DNA of 64,000 nt from Debaryomyces hansenii CBS767 (taxonomy: Eukaryota > Ascomycota > Pichiomycetes > Serinales > Debaryomycetaceae). The position numbers and the translations under genes are program-made. Position 1 is the stretch's first letter, and every line of letters starts with the position of its first letter. The notes beneath the pieces are model-generated. The model had not been told where the DNA came from and searched no databases. It saw only the letters and a program-made list of their open reading frames with translations. Location: positions 434,001 to 498,000 of the forward strand of contig NC_006043.2 of the NCBI RefSeq assembly GCF_000006445.2, given 5' to 3'. Below, one piece after another: positions 40,292-49,913 of the stretch.

Positions 40292-40464
40292 TAAGAACTA
40301 CCTCCCTCTTATTAGTGTTATCTGTTTTAATCGGCCTATAATCATATATCACTGTATGGCCAGAACAATATTTGACAAACATTTTCAAATGGTATGACAT
40401 TTCTATCTCCCGCTACTTTGAACAGTTTATCCCCCATTACTAAAGAAAATAAAGCAATATTTGC

Positions 40465-40866
40465 CTAATACCTACTCATCTGATATTGCCTATATTTCGT
40501 AATGTTTCGTTTTCTCTTTGACTTCATATAATATAAGTCTTTGAGATTATTAAATTTTGATGTAATTATAGCTAAATTTAATAAACCCTCTAGACTATTC
40601 ATACCTTTAAATATTCCATTTCTTTCTTGAAAATTCAATATTATTCCCATATCTGTCAATAATCTAGTATTTGCAACTATTCTACATTTAAAATATATAC
40701 TCTTCATTTGGGTGAACCCAGTGCTTTTACTCAGAAAAAAATTACACAAATCAATGACTTCTACACCACAACCAAAACCCAGCTCAATACACAACACAAT
40801 ACACTCATCTACACTAAAGACCATTAGAATAACTATAGAAGAAGTAGACCATACTAACACTGTCAT
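40465..40866 (-). CDS. Doubtful hypothetical ORF
   Basis: A 133-codon frame with ATG at 40864-40866. The N-terminal 50 residues are hydrophobic and Cys-containing (VLCIELGFGCG), the C-terminus is basic (MKSKRKRNITKYRQYQM). I recognise no family. It fills an otherwise empty 700-base gap and is longer than most chance frames in AT-rich DNA, but codon use is not clearly coding. It could be a lineage-specific gene or chance. Confidence 0.22.
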   Translation of the reverse strand: MTVLVWSTSSIVILMVFSVDECIVLCIELGFGCGVEVIDLCNFFLSKSTGFTQMKSIYFKCRIVANTRLLTDMGIILNFQERNGIFKGMNSLEGLLNLAIITSKFNNLKDLYYMKSKRKRNITKYRQYQMSRY

Positions 40867-40923
40867 CCTGCATATGTGTATATTGCCATAATGTGTGGTT
40901 TTGTGTAATAATTTATTTTTCAG

Positions 40924-40931
40924 GCGATGAG
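40924..40931 (+). promoter_or_regulatory. PAC element (GCGATGAG) upstream of NOP15
   Basis: Perfect PAC motif ending 62 bases before the NOP15 ATG, followed by A/T-rich aaaaattattttt resembling an RRPE. The PAC/RRPE pair marks ribosome-biogenesis genes in budding yeasts. Confidence 0.6.
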
Positions 40932-40992
40932 ACCTAAATAAAAATTATTTTTGTAGTTAGATAAAAGAGAGAACAGTAATAGCAGGCATAAT

Positions 40993-41763
40993 ATGGGTAA
41001 ATTTAGTAATAATAAGAAGCAAAACGCTGATAAGAAGATCGAAGATATCGAGAAGGACTTACAATTGCCCGAATCTAGTGAAGAAGAATTGTCAGGCGAA
41101 GAAGAAGGTGCCGAGATCGGCGATGAGAGCGATGAGGATAGTGAAGAATTGGAAGGATTTTCCAGCGACAGTGACGAAGAAGACGACGTAGATGACAAAG
41201 AGACTAAACAGCATTCCACTACAAAGACCAGCCCCACAGAAAAACACATACAGGCTTCCGGACACACGGTGACTAAAAAGAAGGCCGTTAGTGCAGCCTC
41301 CAACCCAACCAAGAGCAAAAGAGGTGTCATATACGTCGGACGCATTCCCCACGGGTTCTACGAAGCCGAAATGAAGAAGTATTTCACACAGTTTGGAGAC
41401 ATCACCCGTTTGAGATTGTCGAGAAACAAAAAGACTGGTAAGTCGAAGCACTATGGGTTCATCGAATTTGCCCACCATAACGTGGCCAAGGTCGCGGCCG
41501 AGACCATGAACAACTACCTCTTGTTCGGTCACTTGTTAAAGGTCCACTTGGTCGAAGATCCTAACATTCACGAAGACTTGTTCCAAGGTGCCAACATGAA
41601 ATACAAGGTGATTCCATGGAAAAAAATCGGCCAGAACAAGAACGATGCCGCAAGATCAAAGGAAAAATGGGACACATTGTCGCAAAAATGGTCCAAGAAG
41701 AGAGCTCTCAAACAAAAACAGTTATCGGACAAGGGTATCGACTTTGACTTGTCAACTATATAG
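40993..41763 (+). CDS. NOP15: 60S ribosome biogenesis protein Nop15
   Basis: Nucleolar RNA-binding protein needed for ITS2 processing and pre-60S maturation. The 256-residue protein has an acidic Ser/Glu/Asp N-terminus (about 20-75), a basic bridge, and one RRM (about 113-192) with RNP2 IYVGRI and RNP1 KHYGFIEF. A conserved C-terminal segment follows (KYKVIPWKKIGQNK, then KEKWDTLSQKWSKKR). This RRM plus the VEDPNIHEDLF and PWKKI text is typical of Nop15 and its human relative NIFK. Slightly longer than Saccharomyces Nop15 (220) because of the acidic arm. ATG at 40993, with a PAC element just upstream. Confidence 0.94.
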   Translation: MGKFSNNKKQNADKKIEDIEKDLQLPESSEEELSGEEEGAEIGDESDEDSEELEGFSSDSDEEDDVDDKETKQHSTTKTSPTEKHIQASGHTVTKKKAVSAASNPTKSKRGVIYVGRIPHGFYEAEMKKYFTQFGDITRLRLSRNKKTGKSKHYGFIEFAHHNVAKVAAETMNNYLLFGHLLKVHLVEDPNIHEDLFQGANMKYKVIPWKKIGQNKNDAARSKEKWDTLSQKWSKKRALKQKQLSDKGIDFDLSTI

Positions 41764-41988
41764 TTTTATCCATTAATACACAAGCTTTACCGTAAACAGG
41801 ATGTAGCAGTTTTGGGTCCGTAAGCTTCGTTTAGACGTCACGTGATATTCTCTTATGTCGCTTACGTTCATGATAATTTTTATTGGGCTTGATCTCTTCA
41901 CATGGAATTCTCCGACAAGAATCAATATATATCGAACGTAAATCGTCAACGGTTTGTTCTATAGTTCAGAGAGAATAGGTTAAGTAAA

Positions 41989-42360
41989 ATGTCGGAAGGA
42001 GAAGATTTGAAAGCATATACTTTAGATGAAGTTTCGCAACATAACACCGTAGAAGACCTTTGGGTTGTTTACAATGGAGGAGTATACGATATCACCAAAT
42101 ACATAGATGAGCATCCAGGTGGTGAAGAAGTTGTTATTGACGTTGCTGGTATGGATGCCACCGAAGCTTTCGAAGATATTGGACACTCTGACGATGCTCG
42201 TGAAATTTTGAAGGGATTATTGATTGGTAAGGTAGAAGGTGGTAACATCAAGTCGCCAGTTAGTACTGCCACCCAGCCGGAAAGTACAGGCTCGTCTATG
42301 CCAATGCTTGCTATTTTTGTGTTGTTGATTGCTGCTGGTGTTTATTTTTATATCAAATAG
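41989..42360 (+). CDS. CYB5: Cytochrome b5, ER membrane
   Basis: Electron carrier for sterol and fatty-acid desaturation/hydroxylation on the cytosolic ER face. The 123-residue protein has the haem-binding core (about 8-84) with axial histidines H42 (DEHPGGEE) and H66 (IGHSDDA), a short Ser/Thr linker, and a C-terminal hydrophobic tail anchor (about 104-120). Length matches Saccharomyces Cyb5 (120). ATG at 41989. No presequence, so the microsomal form is expected. Confidence 0.96.
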   Translation: MSEGEDLKAYTLDEVSQHNTVEDLWVVYNGGVYDITKYIDEHPGGEEVVIDVAGMDATEAFEDIGHSDDAREILKGLLIGKVEGGNIKSPVSTATQPESTGSSMPMLAIFVLLIAAGVYFYIK

Positions 42361-43119
42361 GGATTTTGAAGTGTTTATAGTGAATACTACGTAATTCATA
42401 TGCGGAACGAAGCTACGAGAGGGTATTGAGCTTGTCTTGGGAAATTTGAGAGATAATTCGGGACCACGAGTGAATCTACGATGTAGGCAACTTGGTAGCT
42501 TCTATGGACTAAAATTTCAGGTGGCAGATTTTGTCATAAGATAGCGTGTTGGCCAGTTTGTTGTTGTTGGAATCATATGGTCGCGTATGAACATTTCAAA
42601 TGTTGGATTCTAACAAATATCGAATTTTCAGCAGCATGTGCATAGCTGGGTAGAATAACCAATAAAGATCCGAAAACAAGTTAGAATGTCATTAGTTAGA
42701 ATAAGACGTAATAATAACTATCTGTGATTTTGACTCTACATAGATTCTTCCCATATGCCCGTTGGTGGCTTTTTTTTGGTATGACATGCCTGTGAGCACT
42801 GTATTTTCTAGCAGGGGTAGTATAAGCGATGTATTGGACGTAGGCAATTGTAGGAACCTTATAGTGTCAATGTATCTTCGCCGGTCCAGTTATTCATATT
42901 TATCTATATCCAATTCCAATACCTAATTGAATTCTACTGGTCCAATCAAGAGCCATGTTCGCAATTCACGTAAAAGGAAGGTTTGTCACATGTAGACAAT
43001 AGTCTACGTCTACTTTTATGAATCATGAAATTTGCAGTTCATTTCTGATTAAGTTTGGCGCATATAAGAACCGATTTGAGACATAATTATGAACTATTAT
43101 TCTTTATCCTATTAAGACA
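42361..43119. other. Intergenic region between CYB5 and nitronate monooxygenase
   Basis: About 760 AT-rich bases with no recognised gene, RNA or repeat. It contains the CYB5 3' end and the promoter of the next gene. Confidence 0.4.
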
Positions 43120-44289
43120 ATGTCAAAGTATCAACAAAGTTCATTATTCATAAAGAGATTGGGATTGGAGTATCCAATCATTCAATCCCCAATGGCTGGA
43201 ATCAGTACTATTAAATTGGCTTCTGTTATTAGCTCAAACGGAGGATTGGGATCGATCCCTCTCGCATCAGTTGATGCCAGAAAACAAAGCGGAATTGACT
43301 CGATAGACAAGCAATTGAATGAATTTAAGTCTTTAGCTAAGACTAATGTTGTTAATGTTAACTTTTTTTGCCATAATCATGAGGAACAACAAACACCCAC
43401 TGCTACCCAAACTGAAAATTGGCACAAGCTTTTGGGTAAGGCAAGTCCAAGTATTAACAAAGATATACCCAGTTTACAAAAATCCAACATTTCATTAACA
43501 GAGGTGGAGAGTAATCACCCCGAGCTATTTGTACAATTACTAGAGAAATTGGTACAATGCAAGCCGAAGGTAGTAAGTTTCCATTTTGGATTCCCATCCC
43601 AAAAGGCCATTAAATTTTTGCAGGAAAATGGCATTATGGTATTTGTGACGGTCACCTCAGTCAAAGAAGCGAAGCAATTGATTGATTTAAAGGTTGATGG
43701 TCTAGTTAGTCAGGGGTATGAAGCCGGTGGACATAGAGGAAACTTTTTGCTTAGTGAAATATTAGATGAGAATTTGTCTACCTTTTCTTTATTCACTCAA
43801 ATAAAGATAATAGTAGACAATGCGTCTTGGAAGCCTTTTATTATCCCTGCTGGTGGAATCATGGATGGAAAGACCATTGAAAATTATTTAGCAAATGGTG
43901 CCTCAGGTGTTCAGCTAGGGACAATCTTCTTGAGCACACCAGAATCTAATTCGAATGATTTTATCAAGAATGTCGTTTCGGAGTCTAATGACACTCCTAC
44001 AATAATGACAAGATTGGTTTCTGGTAAACCTGCTAGGTGTTTGCGCACGCCATTTATCCAAGCTCTAATTGAGGACTGTGATAATTTAAAACTCGATGAT
44101 CAGCCTCCATATGGTTATGCTTATTATGGCTACAAAACCATGGCTGGCTTGCTTAAGGACCCACGTTATGGATTTTATTTGGCTGGCCAAAATTACCACC
44201 AAATTAGTCCAGACTTTAACACTGAACAAGTTTTCTTAAAACTAGTAGATGAACTTAAGCAAGCTGGATTTGACGCTCAAGCTGTATAG
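43120..44289 (+). CDS. Nitronate monooxygenase (2-nitropropane dioxygenase family)
   Basis: FMN-dependent oxidation of alkyl or propionate nitronates, a detoxification reaction. The 389-residue protein is a complete TIM-barrel family member. The N-terminus has YPIIQSPMAGISTIKLASVIS, the FMN/substrate region has GLVSQGYEAGGHRG with the catalytic-type His (about 208), the phosphate-binding part has IIPAGGIMDGKTIENYL and GASGVQLGTIFLSTPES, and GKPARCLRTPF lies near 305. Length is typical of fungal enzymes. No targeting signal is obvious. ATG at 43120. Such genes are often patchily distributed in yeasts, but codon use here is like the neighbours. Confidence 0.9.
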   Translation: MSKYQQSSLFIKRLGLEYPIIQSPMAGISTIKLASVISSNGGLGSIPLASVDARKQSGIDSIDKQLNEFKSLAKTNVVNVNFFCHNHEEQQTPTATQTENWHKLLGKASPSINKDIPSLQKSNISLTEVESNHPELFVQLLEKLVQCKPKVVSFHFGFPSQKAIKFLQENGIMVFVTVTSVKEAKQLIDLKVDGLVSQGYEAGGHRGNFLLSEILDENLSTFSLFTQIKIIVDNASWKPFIIPAGGIMDGKTIENYLANGASGVQLGTIFLSTPESNSNDFIKNVVSESNDTPTIMTRLVSGKPARCLRTPFIQALIEDCDNLKLDDQPPYGYAYYGYKTMAGLLKDPRYGFYLAGQNYHQISPDFNTEQVFLKLVDELKQAGFDAQAV

Positions 44290-44707
44290 TAGTTTAGATT
44301 CTTATATGAAATTATGTTTATTATTAGCTCGTATTATACATACAAATGGCGCTCTATTCTGGTTTACTCAGTCTTTTGCAGCTTCGAAATTTTAAAAGCT
44401 TTAACTCATAAATAAAATCGTACTACAAATACTTCATATGGAAAGCTTGGTCTTTATTTCTTTGTTAGTATATAGTTAAATGTCTTACGTCTAAACATTC
44501 TACTTTATAATTCAAGTTTGTGTTATTCTTTAGATTGCACATTTTAACAAATTTTAACAAAAAACTTGAATTTTTCAAAAGGAATGATTGTAGTCCAGAA
44601 TTGAATAGTAACTTAGGGAATATATTGAAATCGTAAAAAGGAATGACATCTACACTGAAGAAATATACTGTTTAGCTTTGCTATCTATTGTACATATCTA
44701 TATTCAT
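44290..44707. other. Convergent intergenic region
   Basis: About 420 AT-rich bases between the stops of the nitronate monooxygenase and TAE1 genes. It presumably holds both polyadenylation regions. An imperfect direct repeat (attttaacaaa, twice near 44540-44562) is the only structure seen. Confidence 0.4.
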
Positions 44708-45484
<777 letters not shown>

Positions 45485-45529
45485 TTACTTTGATCTCTAC
45501 TAAGTAAAACTTTTTTGAAATATGGGTCT

Positions 45530-45562
45530 GCGACATTTGGAGACATCATCACCAAATGTCGC
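45530..45562. promoter_or_regulatory. Perfect 11-bp inverted repeat in the TAE1-PSF3 promoter
   Basis: GCGACATTTGG at 45530-45540 is the exact reverse complement of CCAAATGTCGC at 45552-45562, with an 11-base spacer. It lies 70 bases from TAE1 and 92 bases from PSF3. It could be a dimeric transcription-factor site; it matches no site I know. Confidence 0.55.
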
Positions 45563-45577
45563 GACATGGAAAACTAT

Positions 45578-45583
45578 ACGCGT
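45578..45583. promoter_or_regulatory. MluI cell-cycle box (ACGCGT) upstream of PSF3
   Basis: Perfect ACGCGT 71 bases before the PSF3 ATG, matching the G1/S expression expected of a GINS gene. Confidence 0.6.
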
Positions 45584-45653
45584 AAGCTTTTGAGACATAA
45601 ATAACGAACCTACCATAGTCAATTGTATACTTTTGGACTTAGTACTGGTTAAA

Positions 45654-46184
45654 ATGACTTCCAATTATTTTGATTTGGATGACATACTATCTGATGGTGA
45701 GAAGATCCCATGCCGTTTTAATATTACCGTCCCAGGCTTGGGATATTTAGAGGGGAACCCTGGAAAATCAATTGCTAAAGATACAAAGATCGAATTACCC
45801 TTGTGGCTTGCAGAAATCTTAGCCATATGTGAATTACTGGAGGATTCCCAACAAAGTTTTATTGACTTATCACAACCTGATTTCATAAATTACAAAGTAA
45901 TCAATGCTATCAAGACTAATGCTGTAAATATAGATTTGCATTCAATATTGACTAACTATTATAAATTGAGTGAAAAATGGGCATCAATGTTTAACGACGT
46001 GGAATTAATAGAGGTTGTAATGCAGATGTTGAAGGAGAGGTCATTTGAAATTAATAATTATGCAAGTAACGCAAGCAAACAGATCAACAATAATTTCATT
46101 TTCTCTCTAGATGAATTTGAAAAGAAATTATTTAAAGTCACGTCTGACAGTAATAAACAAATGAGAAAATGGTTAAAGGATTAA
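45654..46184 (+). CDS. PSF3: GINS complex subunit Psf3
   Basis: Subunit of the GINS tetramer, part of the Cdc45-Mcm2-7-GINS replicative helicase. The start is the ATG at 45654 (MTSNYFDLDDILSDGEKIPC), which matches the family N-terminus; the frame is open further upstream only from a TTG. The 176-residue protein has the Psf3 hallmark FNITVPGLGYLEGNPG (about 23-38), the helical A-domain with LPLWLAEILAI, and an all-helical remainder. Slightly shorter than Saccharomyces Psf3 (194). Its promoter carries an MCB and it is divergent from TAE1. Confidence 0.93.
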   Translation: MTSNYFDLDDILSDGEKIPCRFNITVPGLGYLEGNPGKSIAKDTKIELPLWLAEILAICELLEDSQQSFIDLSQPDFINYKVINAIKTNAVNIDLHSILTNYYKLSEKWASMFNDVELIEVVMQMLKERSFEINNYASNASKQINNNFIFSLDEFEKKLFKVTSDSNKQMRKWLKD

Positions 46185-46321
46185 AATTGGGTAATGATTA
46201 CAGTAATTAAGTATGATATTTATTTTCAATTGTTTTAGTATATTGATATAGAATTATAGCATGTTAATCGATATAAAAAATAGTAATACATTTATACAGT
46301 CCGAGGTAAGAAATGGTTACC

Positions 46322-49300
46322 TCATTGTTCATCTTGAGATTGATTTTCATTTTGAGCTTCAGTCTGGGATTCTTCATTCTGTGCTTCATCCTCAACACTT
46401 TCATTAGGTAATTCTTCATTATTTTCTTTCTGTCCTTCCTCCACGGCATCCTCGTTAGGTAATTCATCATCATTTCCTGTTGGCTCATCACCTTCTTCAT
46501 TGAATAAATCATCGTCTAATTCGTCATCACTATCTTCTATAGTTTCTTTAGACAATTTAGAAATCTTTCTCTTTTTAGATGTCTTGATTTCATCTTCTTC
46601 ATTGTCATCTTCTTCACCCTTTCTCTTTGAATCATTCTCAGGTTCAGACTCATCTTCGGATGGTGATGGCGCATCATCTTCACTGTCACTAACAACATTT
46701 CTCTTCTTTCCTTTCTTCTTACCTTTCGTACCCTTAGTAGATGACTTTTTACTTCTCTTCTTCTTCTCTTCCATATTCGACTCCTTATTAAACAATTTGT
46801 CGTCATCCTCATCAACAATTACATTCATTCTAGCTTCTTCTGCCCATTGTTGTGCTTGTTCTTGTAACTTCGCTCGTTCCTTGGCCATTTCTTCTTCAAT
46901 TCGTCTTTCCTTTGCAATTCTTTCTTCTTGTTCTTGTAATAACTGAGCAGTCTCTTGTTCTCTTAATTCCTTAGCTTCCTTCAATCTAATTTCAGATTTC
47001 GTAACACTTTCAACGGTTTCATCAAGACATGCGTTTAATCTATTCAATAATGTATTAGTACCTAAATTAGCACGAGCCTTTAATTCTGATTTTGGATATG
47101 GCGGATGTTTTTCATCATCTGAGGATAAAGAATTCAAGGTCTCAATAGCTGTGTTCAAATTATCAATACCCTTCTTAATATCATCAATAAGTCTTTGTTC
47201 CACAGGAAGCTTACTAATAAATTCAGCAATTTGGAATTGGATATAAGCCATATTGAATCTTAATGAAGATTTCGCCCCAGTAGCATTTTGTAATGCCTTT
47301 TCAGAGTAGGATAATGCGTTATTCAAATAACTTAAATTCTTTTCAGTTAAACCTCTTGAAAGCCAAGCACGACCCAAAAAGGATAAAATTTTAGAGTCAT
47401 TATTTGCGAATCTCATTAATGCAATCTCATAGTTTTCAATGGCCTTGGAATATTGCTTCAAATCCAATAAAACATGACCCAAATTGAGGTAAACTGATAT
47501 ATCATTTAATGAATCTCTAATTTTTCTCAAAATGTCTAAACCCTTATTAGATTCTTTATTTTCAATGTATACGATAGCTAAACCTTGAGCACCATAAACA
47601 TTGTGGGGATCAACCGACAATACCTTAGTGAATAATTCTACCGCTCTGATGTAGTATTTCTTTTTCTTTTCATCTTGACTCAGTCCTTTTATATCTCTCG
47701 CCATAATGCAGTAAATATTGGCCAACGACAATAATGCATAACAATCATGAGAGTCATATTCAACCAATGTATCCTTCTGGTGATTGGTATCTGCATCTGG
47801 TTTCATACCGACCTTCTTACCAAAGGTCTTTACAAACCAACCATAAAATGAACGAATCTCCAAGTCCGATGCATTTAAATCCAATAAGTTTTCCACTTCT
47901 TGTTTAATTTCTTCTTTGGTAGATTTGTTAGTCGAGACACAATCTAAAAATAATAATCTCAATTTTGCAGAGAAATAATTTGGACAGTCTTTGAGTAAGG
48001 ATTCGTAAATCTCAATGGATTCTGATTCATTCGATAATTCCTTTGATCTAGCAAGGTTGAAAGATATCGTGACGTTTAAATCATCACGCAAATCCATCAA
48101 TACATCGCCATTTTCATTTTTGAAATCATTGCAAGTCTTTAATTTTTCAGAAGCTGTTTGGAAAATATTCGATGCGGCTTCATAATTATGCTTAATGAAA
48201 TTAAAAACACCAATATTATTATAGATCTCCAATGGTGCATCTTGGTTAATTTGTTTTCTGGATTCAATAGCCTTGTTTAGATAGGTCAATGATTGATTCA
48301 TATCTTTAGACTCGTGTAGCTTACTTAATATCAAAAACGCGTTTAACGCAACAGGTTCTTGGTTCATTATTTCCAGACCATCATCTTCATTCTTGTTACT
48401 AGGTTGTCCTCCCATATTCTTGGCTAATCGTAAGTATCTTTCTAACATAGAGATTCCCTGTTCCTGTTTTCTCTTGCTTTTATGATTTGAGTATAAAACA
48501 CCTAAGGAATAATTTACTTCTAAACATTTTGGATTAGTCTTTAAGATAGATTCATAAGTAATAGTGGCTTCTTCTGTAGAGCCACGGTTGATTTGTGATT
48601 GGCCCAAACCTAGTTTAGCCATCAAGTTATTTTCATTTAACTTAATAGCCTCGTGAAAGTATTTTTGCGATTGCATGAAATCAGATTTTGCGAAAGCAAC
48701 TCTTCCCAACCAAAACGCAGCCTGCGATAATAAATTAGACTGAAATCTCGAAACTTTAGAAGGGTTATATAACTTTGTCGATGCTGAATTACCAGAAATC
48801 GAGTGAATAACTTTATTGCAAATCTTTTCGACTAAAGAATACTCTTCTTTTGAAAAATAGTACGATGCTAAAGTTAATAAAATGATTGCATCATTAGAGT
48901 TCTCTTTATAATTATCTGCTAATTTTTTCAAGCACTTTTCATAATTTAATTGGAAATCTTTATCACCCAATGAGTTATTGAAGTTAATGTTGAAGTTAGC
49001 CAAATTTAATAAAATTTTAGCCTTCAAGTTAGTTGGGTCAAGTTCCAATGCCCTTCTCCATGAACTCAACGCCATTGGTTCATCTTTGAGAAACCAAAAG
49101 CATAAACCAATTCCGATTCTTGGGTCTGGCTTCATTAAGGGATTTAAAATTAAAACTTGTTGATATAATTTTAATGCATTAGCATAATTCTTTGTTTTAT
49201 TCAAGATAATCTGAGCCTTTCCTAATAAAGCAAAACAGTTATTATTGTCAATTTTCAATAATCTATCGAATATGTCCAAAGCTGGCTCAATTTGATCTTT

Positions 49301-49756
49301 ATACAAGTATAGCACTGCTTTAGCCAATAAGACCGAAACACTACCTTTGGAGCTATCTAAGCTTGAGACGTGATTAAGTTCTTCGGTTGCATTAACCAAA
49401 TTCTCTCCCTTATTTATTCCGCTGGAGACAAATTTCAAATATAACCAACTCAAGTATGAATGGAACGACAATTTATCTTCATTGTTAAACTGCGACAATC
49501 CCATAGCGGTTTTGATAACATTCAAACTTTCATTCAACTTATTCAGTTGAGCGTAAGCTGTAGCCACTGAAATCCAATATTTCTTAGGACAGTTTTCTGT
49601 TTCCAAGAAACTGATTAATTCATTACTATCTTCAGGTAATTCTTCAACTAAATTAATACTAACAATTTGTCCATTACTTAAGGGGACATCTAAATTTCCA
49701 ATCGTTTCAGCCGCCTGTTTTCCTAAATAAAAGGATACATCTATTGGATCTTCCAT
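46322..49756 (-). CDS. CTR9: Paf1 complex TPR subunit Ctr9
   Basis: Scaffold of the Paf1 transcription-elongation complex, needed for H2B ubiquitination and H3K4/K36 methylation. The 1144-residue protein is built of many tetratricopeptide repeats (about residues 50-870), for example ALLGKAQIILNKTKNYANAL, AKLGLGQSQINRGSTEEAT and AQGLAIVYIENKESNKGLDI. A coiled segment rich in Glu/Arg/Gln follows (about 915-980), then a Ser/Glu/Asp/Lys-rich disordered tail to the end. Length and order match Saccharomyces Ctr9 (1077). ATG at 49754-49756. The acidic tail is Gln/Asn/Glu repetitive (NEELPNE, EDEAQNEESQTEAQNENQ). Confidence 0.93.
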   Translation of the reverse strand: MEDPIDVSFYLGKQAAETIGNLDVPLSNGQIVSINLVEELPEDSNELISFLETENCPKKYWISVATAYAQLNKLNESLNVIKTAMGLSQFNNEDKLSFHSYLSWLYLKFVSSGINKGENLVNATEELNHVSSLDSSKGSVSVLLAKAVLYLYKDQIEPALDIFDRLLKIDNNNCFALLGKAQIILNKTKNYANALKLYQQVLILNPLMKPDPRIGIGLCFWFLKDEPMALSSWRRALELDPTNLKAKILLNLANFNINFNNSLGDKDFQLNYEKCLKKLADNYKENSNDAIILLTLASYYFSKEEYSLVEKICNKVIHSISGNSASTKLYNPSKVSRFQSNLLSQAAFWLGRVAFAKSDFMQSQKYFHEAIKLNENNLMAKLGLGQSQINRGSTEEATITYESILKTNPKCLEVNYSLGVLYSNHKSKRKQEQGISMLERYLRLAKNMGGQPSNKNEDDGLEIMNQEPVALNAFLILSKLHESKDMNQSLTYLNKAIESRKQINQDAPLEIYNNIGVFNFIKHNYEAASNIFQTASEKLKTCNDFKNENGDVLMDLRDDLNVTISFNLARSKELSNESESIEIYESLLKDCPNYFSAKLRLLFLDCVSTNKSTKEEIKQEVENLLDLNASDLEIRSFYGWFVKTFGKKVGMKPDADTNHQKDTLVEYDSHDCYALLSLANIYCIMARDIKGLSQDEKKKKYYIRAVELFTKVLSVDPHNVYGAQGLAIVYIENKESNKGLDILRKIRDSLNDISVYLNLGHVLLDLKQYSKAIENYEIALMRFANNDSKILSFLGRAWLSRGLTEKNLSYLNNALSYSEKALQNATGAKSSLRFNMAYIQFQIAEFISKLPVEQRLIDDIKKGIDNLNTAIETLNSLSSDDEKHPPYPKSELKARANLGTNTLLNRLNACLDETVESVTKSEIRLKEAKELREQETAQLLQEQEERIAKERRIEEEMAKERAKLQEQAQQWAEEARMNVIVDEDDDKLFNKESNMEEKKKRSKKSSTKGTKGKKKGKKRNVVSDSEDDAPSPSEDESEPENDSKRKGEEDDNEEDEIKTSKKRKISKLSKETIEDSDDELDDDLFNEEGDEPTGNDDELPNEDAVEEGQKENNEELPNESVEDEAQNEESQTEAQNENQSQDEQ

Positions 49757-49913
49757 GTCCGAGCCTATTCTGATTGTTTATTTCGAGTGAGAGAGAACTG
49801 AACGTTAGATTGAAGTTGACAGTGAATCTTGTTGATTTTAATTTTCAGAACGAATGAAAATTACAACTCGGGTCGTGCGAAACCATAAAAATCTATATTG
49901 ATAACTATATAGC

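Larger units (their letters stand above)
40292..40992. other. Intergenic region between Maf gene and NOP15
   Basis: About 700 AT-rich bases. It holds a doubtful 133-codon frame on the minus strand (listed separately), the Maf-gene 3' end and the NOP15 promoter with a PAC element. Nothing else recognised. Confidence 0.4.

Noticed and set aside
48330..48345. ACGCGT inside CTR9
   Set aside because: Lies within coding sequence far from any start; no reason to treat it as regulatory.
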